A stretch of 19,269 bases of DNA, from assembly GCA_902489295.1 (NCBI GenBank), contig CABTZM010000018.1, forward strand, positions 1 through 19,269. The letters run 5' to 3'. Origin of the DNA: an uncultured Collinsella sp. (lineage in GTDB: Bacteria; Actinomycetota; Coriobacteriia; Coriobacteriales; Coriobacteriaceae). Positions 14,705-19,269 of this stretch are shown here, piece by piece (the stretch's first letter is position 1; each line of letters starts with the position of its first letter). The translations under genes were made by a program, and so were the position numbers. Under the pieces are notes generated by a model that made no database searches, was not told where the DNA came from, and saw only the letters and a program-made list of their open reading frames with translations.

Positions 14705-16321
14705 ATGACCGCAAAAAAGAAGTTCAATTTCAAAGCGCCGTTGGAGGTGTTCGCGAAGTCGATCGTCCAGCCGATGATGTATCTCTCGGTTGCCGGCATC
14801 CTGCTCATCGTGGGCATCATTCTGACCAACAAGACCATCTGCGCTTTGGTCCCCGTACTGGGCTCCGGTCCGTTCCAGCTTGTGGGCGCCGTTGTCTATC
14901 AGTCGCTGATGTTTATCATCAACAACCTCTCGATTCTGTTCTGCGTGGGCATCGCCGGCGCCATGGCAAAGAAGAACAAGGGCCATGCTTCGCTGATCGC
15001 CCTGATGTCGTTCTTCCTGTTCCTGCAGGCTAACAACATCGTGCTCAACGCCACCGGCTCTCTTGCCGATGCGAGCGGCATGCTCGGTCTTACCGGAACC
15101 GGCCAGGCCACCGTTATGGGCATCCAGGTGCTCGATACCGGCGTGTTTGGCGGCATCATCCTTGGTTGCATCACCGGTGCCGTGTTCAACAAGTACTCGA
15201 ACAAGCAGTTCCCCATTGCCCTTTCGATGTTCTCGGGCGTTCGCTTCCCGTTCCTGATCATGATCATCATTTCCTGGATCATGGGCGCTGGCTTCTGCAT
15301 CGTTTGGCCTCCGGTTCAGGGTGCCATCTCCTCCGTTGCCGGCATCATTAAGGAGTCGGGCAACATCGGTCTGTTTATCTACGGCATGCTCAACAAGCTG
15401 CTCGTTCCCACCGGTCTGCACCACCTCATCTACACCCCGTTCCAGTTCTCCGATGTGGGCGGCACCCTTACGCTGGGCGATCAGGTTATCGCCGGCGCCT
15501 ATCCCATCCGTGTTGCCGAGATGGCAATGACGGGCCAGCCCTTCTCCGATAGCACCTACTTCAACAGCTATACCTTCAACAACCTGTGGCCCTACATCGA
15601 TATCGGCCTCGCCTTTATCTTCACCGCTTACAAGGGGAACAAGGATAAGACCAAGGCCGTTATCATCCCGCTGATCATCACCGCCGTGCTCTCCTGTGTC
15701 ACCGAGCCCATGGACTTCCTCTTTGTCTTTGCCGCTCCCGTGCTCTTTGTTGTTCACTCGGTTCTTTCCGGTATCTTCCTGGTCCTGCTCAAGGTCCTCT
15801 CCGTGCCCGCTTCGACGGCAGGCGGCATCATCAACATCGTGGTTTCCAACCTGGTTCTTGGTGTCGATAAGACCAACTGGCCGATGATGCTCGTGCTCGG
15901 AGTCGTCAACGCCGCGCTGTACTTCTTCCTCTTCACCTTCCTTATTAAGAAGCTCAACCTCCACACGCCTGGCCGCGAAGAGGAGTCCGAGCTCGCCGAG
16001 TCCGTTGCCGAGGGCGAGGCCGCCGCGTCTGTCGCGGTGAAGCAGGGCGCTGTTGCCGCAGCTCCCGCAGAGGGCGTCGATGCAGGTATTGCCGACCTGG
16101 TCGCAGGTCTTGGCGGCAAGGACAACATTGAGGAGCTCGAGAACTGCTTTACGCGTCTTCGCGTGAACGTTAAGAACCCGGACCTCATCGATGAGAGCCT
16201 CATCAACCACGTGCCCAACAGCGGCATCAACCGCAACGGCAACAATATCCAGATCATCTTTGGCATGAAGGTCGCCGAGATGCGCGACAAGGTCGAAAAC
16301 GCAATTGAGAAGGAGCAGTAA
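14705..16321 (+). CDS. Alpha-glucoside (maltose-type) PTS EIICB
   Basis: 538 aa. The N-terminal EIIC domain (to about 430) has roughly ten hydrophobic helices and the conserved PTS loop GLHHLIYTPFQF. A charged Ala/Glu linker (about 420-450) joins it to the EIIB domain, whose phosphocysteine is C481 in ENCFTRLRV. EIIC carries the sugar across the membrane while EIIB phosphorylates it, giving a 6-phospho-disaccharide. The domain order C-B without A fits MalX/GlvC-type maltose or alpha-glucoside transporters. ATG 14705 has GGGGAG about 8 bases upstream; a longer in-frame TTG start lacks support. Four bases separate it from the GH4 gene, which cleaves 6-phospho-alpha-glucosides and fixes the substrate class. 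EIIA is supplied by the first gene of the operon. Confidence 0.92.
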   Translation: MTAKKKFNFKAPLEVFAKSIVQPMMYLSVAGILLIVGIILTNKTICALVPVLGSGPFQLVGAVVYQSLMFIINNLSILFCVGIAGAMAKKNKGHASLIALMSFFLFLQANNIVLNATGSLADASGMLGLTGTGQATVMGIQVLDTGVFGGIILGCITGAVFNKYSNKQFPIALSMFSGVRFPFLIMIIISWIMGAGFCIVWPPVQGAISSVAGIIKESGNIGLFIYGMLNKLLVPTGLHHLIYTPFQFSDVGGTLTLGDQVIAGAYPIRVAEMAMTGQPFSDSTYFNSYTFNNLWPYIDIGLAFIFTAYKGNKDKTKAVIIPLIITAVLSCVTEPMDFLFVFAAPVLFVVHSVLSGIFLVLLKVLSVPASTAGGIINIVVSNLVLGVDKTNWPMMLVLGVVNAALYFFLFTFLIKKLNLHTPGREEESELAESVAEGEAAASVAVKQGAVAAAPAEGVDAGIADLVAGLGGKDNIEELENCFTRLRVNVKNPDLIDESLINHVPNSGINRNGNNIQIIFGMKVAEMRDKVENAIEKEQ

Positions 16322-16324
16322 ACA

Positions 16325-17707
16325 ATGATCATTACTCTGTGTGGTGGCGGATCCACCTTTACCCCCGGCATCGTCAAGTCCATCGCCCTGCGCAAGGACG
16401 AGCTCGACGTTGACGAGATTCGTCTGTACGACATCAACGAGGAGCGTCAGCGCAAGATCGGCGTGCTCGTGGACTGGATTTTGCACGAGGACCTCGGCCT
16501 GGACATCAAGCTTACGGTGACCACCGACAAGAAGACGGCTTTTACCGACGCGAGCTTCGTGTTTGCCCAGATGCGCGTGGGCGGCTACGCCATGCGCGAG
16601 CAGGACGAGAAGATTCCGCTGCGCCACGGTTGCGTGGGTCAGGAGACCTGCGGCTGCGGCGGCCTTGCCTACGGCATGCGCACCATCTTCCCCATGGTCG
16701 AGCTGATCGATGACGTTGAGAAGTACGCCAAGAAGGACTACTGGATTCTCAACTACTCCAACCCTGCTGCCATCGTGTCCGAGGGCTGCCGCGTGCTGCG
16801 TCCCAACGCTCGCATCATCAACATCTGCGACATGCCGATCGCGATCATCGACGTGGTTTGCGCCGCACTCGATATCGACAAGAAGGATGTCGAGTACGAT
16901 TACTTTGGCCTCAACCACTTTGGTTGGTTCACCTCGATCCGCCACAAGGGCGAGGAGGTGCTCCCGCAGCTGCGCGAGTACATCAAGGAGCATGAGATTC
17001 TGCTGCCCGACTCCTACCTCAAGGGCATGGGCTCGCTCATGGCAAAGAAGCCCGAGGAGGCCACTGACGAGCACCCCGAGCAGAACCGCCACACCAAGGG
17101 CAGCTGGTACTACGTCTGGAAGGGCGAGTACGAGATCATGGAGTGCTTCCCGGAGTACCTGCCCAACACGTATCTGAACTACTACCTGCAGCAGAAGGAG
17201 TTCGTCGAGCATTCCAACCCCGAGCGCACCCGTGCTAACGAGGTTGAGGAGACGCGCGAGAAGAACCTCTTCGACGGCATCGACCACTACGAGAAGACCG
17301 GCGAGATCGACGAGAGCACGTTCTATGCGGGCAGCCACGGCGACTGGATTGCCGACCTGGCCATCGCTCTGAAGAACGATACCAAGCAGCGCTTCCTGGT
17401 CATTTGCGAGAACAAGGGCGCTATCCCCAACATGCCCTACGACGCCATGGTCGAGCTGCCTGCCTACATTGGCAAGAACGGCCCCGAGGTCATCAGCCGT
17501 GACAACATTCCTCTGTTCCAGCAGGGTCTTATGATGCAGCAGCTGAACTCCGAGAAGCTCGTGGTCGAGGCCACGATCGAGGGTTCGTACGAGAAGGCGC
17601 TCAAGGCCTTTACGCTCAACAAGACCGTGCCTTCGATGAAGGTCGCCAAGGAAGTTCTCGACGACATGATCGAGGCCAACAAGGGTTACTGGCCCGAGCT
17701 TAAGTAA
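16325..17707 (+). CDS. glvA: GH4 6-phospho-alpha-glucosidase
   Basis: 460 aa. GH4 enzymes use NAD+ and a divalent metal rather than the usual acid/base pair. Visible: the dinucleotide loop ITLCGGGSTFTPG (3-15), NYSNP (143-147), the metal-binding C168 in NICDMPIA and H198 in GLNHFGWF, and a YLPNTYLNYY segment typical of the catalytic-Tyr region. CDMP, rather than CNVP, is the signature of the alpha-glucosidase branch (MalH, GlvA, AglB) as against 6-phospho-beta-glucosidases. It hydrolyses maltose 6-phosphate and related 6-phospho-alpha-glucosides to glucose 6-phosphate and glucose. ATG 16325 has AAGGAG within the last codons of the EIICB gene, so translation is probably coupled. Last gene of the operon, followed by a hairpin. 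Confidence 0.95.
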   Translation: MIITLCGGGSTFTPGIVKSIALRKDELDVDEIRLYDINEERQRKIGVLVDWILHEDLGLDIKLTVTTDKKTAFTDASFVFAQMRVGGYAMREQDEKIPLRHGCVGQETCGCGGLAYGMRTIFPMVELIDDVEKYAKKDYWILNYSNPAAIVSEGCRVLRPNARIINICDMPIAIIDVVCAALDIDKKDVEYDYFGLNHFGWFTSIRHKGEEVLPQLREYIKEHEILLPDSYLKGMGSLMAKKPEEATDEHPEQNRHTKGSWYYVWKGEYEIMECFPEYLPNTYLNYYLQQKEFVEHSNPERTRANEVEETREKNLFDGIDHYEKTGEIDESTFYAGSHGDWIADLAIALKNDTKQRFLVICENKGAIPNMPYDAMVELPAYIGKNGPEVISRDNIPLFQQGLMMQQLNSEKLVVEATIEGSYEKALKAFTLNKTVPSMKVAKEVLDDMIEANKGYWPELK

Positions 17708-17739
17708 AAGCAACAGGGTCGCTGGCCGCATACCTGGAG

Positions 17740-17777
17740 CAATGCCCCGTCCACGTGATTGCGTGGGCGGGGCATTG
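17740..17777 (+). terminator. Probable terminator of the PTS operon
   Basis: CAATGCCCCGTCCACG (17740-17755) pairs over 16 bp with CGTGGGCGGGGCATTG (17762-17777), one G-U, 6-base loop. Only TCATTT follows, so the U-tract is weak, but the stem is very stable. Confidence 0.7.
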
Positions 17778-17779
17778 TC

Positions 17780-17803
17780 ATTTGGTAACGCGTTTTACCA
17801 AAT
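17780..17803. promoter_or_regulatory. Palindromic site ATTTGGTAA-N6-TTACCAAAT
   Basis: Perfect 9-bp arms around CGCGTT, 160 bp upstream of the flavoprotein gene in an AT-richer patch. Candidate operator for that gene. The leader between (17804-17963) also has hairpins GACCTAA/TTAGGTC (17879-17899) and GCCCGG/CCGGGC (17923-17942). The regulator is unknown and the -10/-35 are not clear. Confidence 0.4.
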
Positions 17804-17963
17804 ATGGCATTTATCTGCGGTAATGTTCTATTTCACCGCCGAGGGTGACATTTCATACCGCCTGCCGAACTGCGTGGAGACCTAACAACTTTTTAGGTCA
17901 GTGTTGTGCGTGTAGCAACTTCGCCCGGCCTCGCCTCCGGGCTGCCATGTGAGAGGGGATCTT

Positions 17964-19269
17964 ATGGCTCGACTGCACGTAATGGAACGCAGCCACGCTC
18001 AGGCCGTCATGGACGACCTGCACGATGCGCTCGGACGTCGTCTGGCGGTGAGTTCGCTCGCCCCGTGCCCCGTTGAGTTTACGGCAGCGCTCGTCAACCT
18101 GTGCTCCACCCAGAGCTGCGGCAAGTGCACGCCCTGCCGCGTGGGCCTGAGCGCGCTGAGCGACCTGCTCGCCGATGTGCTCGAAGGGCGCGCCGATGAG
18201 TCTACGCTCAACCTGATTGAACGCACGGCCCGCACCATCTACCTTTCGAGCGACTGCGCCATCGGCTACGAAGCTGGCGCCATGGCACTCACGGCCATCC
18301 GTGGCTTCCGTGACGACTTCGAGCACCACATCCGCGAGCACTCCTGCGGTTTTGACCGCGAGGCCCGCGTCCCGTGCGTCTCGGGCTGCCCAGCGCACGT
18401 CGACATTCCCGGGTACATTTCGCTGGTCGAGGCCGGCCGCTATGCCGATGCCGTCAAGGTCATCCGCAAGAACAACCCGCTGCCGCTCGTTTGCGGCCTG
18501 GTGTGCGAGCATCCCTGCGAGATGCACTGCCGCCGCGGCATGGTCGACGACCCCATGAACATCCTCGCCCTCAAGCGTTTTGCCGTTGAACACAGTGACC
18601 TCAACGACCACAAGCCCCATGTAGTGGACGACACCGGTAAGCGCGTTGCCGTGATTGGCGGCGGCCCGGCCGGTCTTTCCTGCGCCTACTACCTGGCCGT
18701 GATGGGCCACAAGGTGACCATTTTTGAGCAGCGCCACCACCTGGGCGGCATGCTGCGCTACGGCATCCCCAGCTACCGTCTGCCGCGCGAGCGCCTGCAG
18801 GCCGAGATCGACTGGATCTTGAGCGCCGGTATCGACGTGGAGCTCGACCATTCCGTGAACGGCGAGGAGCTCGCCCGCCTGCGCGACGAGTTCGATGCCG
18901 TCTACCTGGCCATCGGTGCCCACAGCGACAAGAAGCTCGGCCTTCCGGGCGAAGAGGCGCCCGGCGTGGAGTCGGCCGTCAAGATGCTGCGCGCCATCGG
19001 TGACGACGAGCTGCCCGACCTGAGCGGACAGCGCGTGTGCGTCATCGGCGGCGGCAACGTGGCCATGGACGTGGCACGCTCCGCCGTGCGTTGCGGTGCC
19101 GAAAAGGTGAGCATCGTCTACCGCCGCCGCATCTGCGATATGACAGCCCAGGACGCCGAGATCGCCGGTGCCCAGGCCGAGGGCTGCGAGGTTCTGGAGC
19201 TTACGGCCCCGCTCGCCATCGAGACGGGCGAGGACGGTCGCGTGAGCGGCTTGCGCGTGCAGCCGCAGA
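17964..19269 (+). CDS. NuoF-type Fe-S / GltD-NfnB-like flavoprotein fusion (3' end outside window)
   Basis: Open frame of 435 codons running off the right edge. In order: a NuoF C-terminal [4Fe-4S] region with SCGKCTPCRVG (C52, C55, C58) and the fourth Cys at C98 (SSDCAIG), but no FMN/NADH domain of NuoF; an Fer4_20-type two-cluster domain (C138, C142, C177, C181, C185, C189); an FAD Rossmann loop VIGGGPAGLSCAYYL (230-244) with GGMLRYGIP; and a second dinucleotide loop VIGGGNVAMDVA (360-371) with a YRRR NADPH-type segment. The latter two-thirds is like the GltD/NfnB NAD(P)H oxidoreductases. Such fusions usually belong to flavin-based or Fe-S electron-transfer complexes, often beside hydrogenase or formate dehydrogenase genes; the neighbour here is not visible. 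ATG 17964 follows GAGAGGGGAT. Confidence 0.85.
   Translation, partial: MARLHVMERSHAQAVMDDLHDALGRRLAVSSLAPCPVEFTAALVNLCSTQSCGKCTPCRVGLSALSDLLADVLEGRADESTLNLIERTARTIYLSSDCAIGYEAGAMALTAIRGFRDDFEHHIREHSCGFDREARVPCVSGCPAHVDIPGYISLVEAGRYADAVKVIRKNNPLPLVCGLVCEHPCEMHCRRGMVDDPMNILALKRFAVEHSDLNDHKPHVVDDTGKRVAVIGGGPAGLSCAYYLAVMGHKVTIFEQRHHLGGMLRYGIPSYRLPRERLQAEIDWILSAGIDVELDHSVNGEELARLRDEFDAVYLAIGAHSDKKLGLPGEEAPGVESAVKMLRAIGDDELPDLSGQRVCVIGGGNVAMDVARSAVRCGAEKVSIVYRRRICDMTAQDAEIAGAQAEGCEVLELTAPLAIETGEDGRVSGLRVQPQ

Noticed and set aside
14645..17731. 1028-codon minus-strand open frame
   Set aside because: It spans the antisense of two well-recognised genes and their junction; the Leu/Val/His-rich low-complexity translation has no family features.
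17879..17899. Terminator hairpin before the flavoprotein gene
   Set aside because: Only a 7-bp AT-rich stem, and GTGTTG follows rather than a T-run; kept only as part of a structured leader.
17898..18923. 341-codon minus-strand open frame at the right end
   Set aside because: Antisense of the Fe-S flavoprotein, which has clear Cys motifs and Rossmann loops in the plus frame.

Overview
The window most likely comes from a Collinsella-like member of the Coriobacteriia (Actinomycetota). The reasons are the moderately high GC, the Asp/Glu-rich proteins, GC-rich codon use in the housekeeping genes, Shine-Dalgarno-led starts, and a gut-type maltose PTS beside an Fe-S flavoprotein fusion. This placement is an inference from style; no rRNA or marker gene is present.

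Left third (1-9186) is an accessory region. On the minus strand lie a TIR-DUF4357 protein, a membrane protein with a K+-channel-like pore segment, two nucleotide-binding (RCK/TrkA-N-like) regions and a C-terminal RyR-like domain, then two large proteins I cannot assign. One of the two carries a tandemly duplicated domain of about 190 residues. The TIR and channel/RyR genes are 37 bp apart and look co-transcribed, possibly with the 423-aa gene upstream. I infer a TIR-signal/RyR-sensor/membrane-effector module, a candidate anti-phage or stress system. On the plus strand follow a small acidic two-TM protein and a GNAT acetyltransferase ending in a good terminator. A 12-bp palindrome, TGTTGCGCAACA, recurs in the intergenic gaps of this region (4919, 7735, 7825, 8476), which suggests one regulator for the neighbours.

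Middle (9187-13000): a gene-free stretch holds six 16-mers in alternating orientation every ~40 bp. Then come a DEAD-box RNA helicase with a long Arg/Gly tail and terminator, an EFR1-type flavodoxin/ferredoxin protein, and a perfect 20-bp inverted repeat with a nested hairpin.

Right (13000-17780) is an alpha-glucoside PTS operon: EIIA(Glc)-type protein, BglG/LicT-family antiterminator, EIICB, and a GH4 6-phospho-alpha-glucosidase with the CDMP signature. Its leader has a RAT-like element whose 3' strand is shared with a 14-bp terminator-like stem, so the antiterminator probably controls its own operon. The pathway is uptake and phosphorylation of maltose-type sugars, then hydrolysis of the 6-phospho-disaccharide inside the cell.

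End (17780-19269): after a palindromic site and a structured leader, a fusion of a NuoF-type Fe-S tail with a GltD/NfnB-like flavoprotein runs off the window, probably the first gene of an electron-transfer complex.
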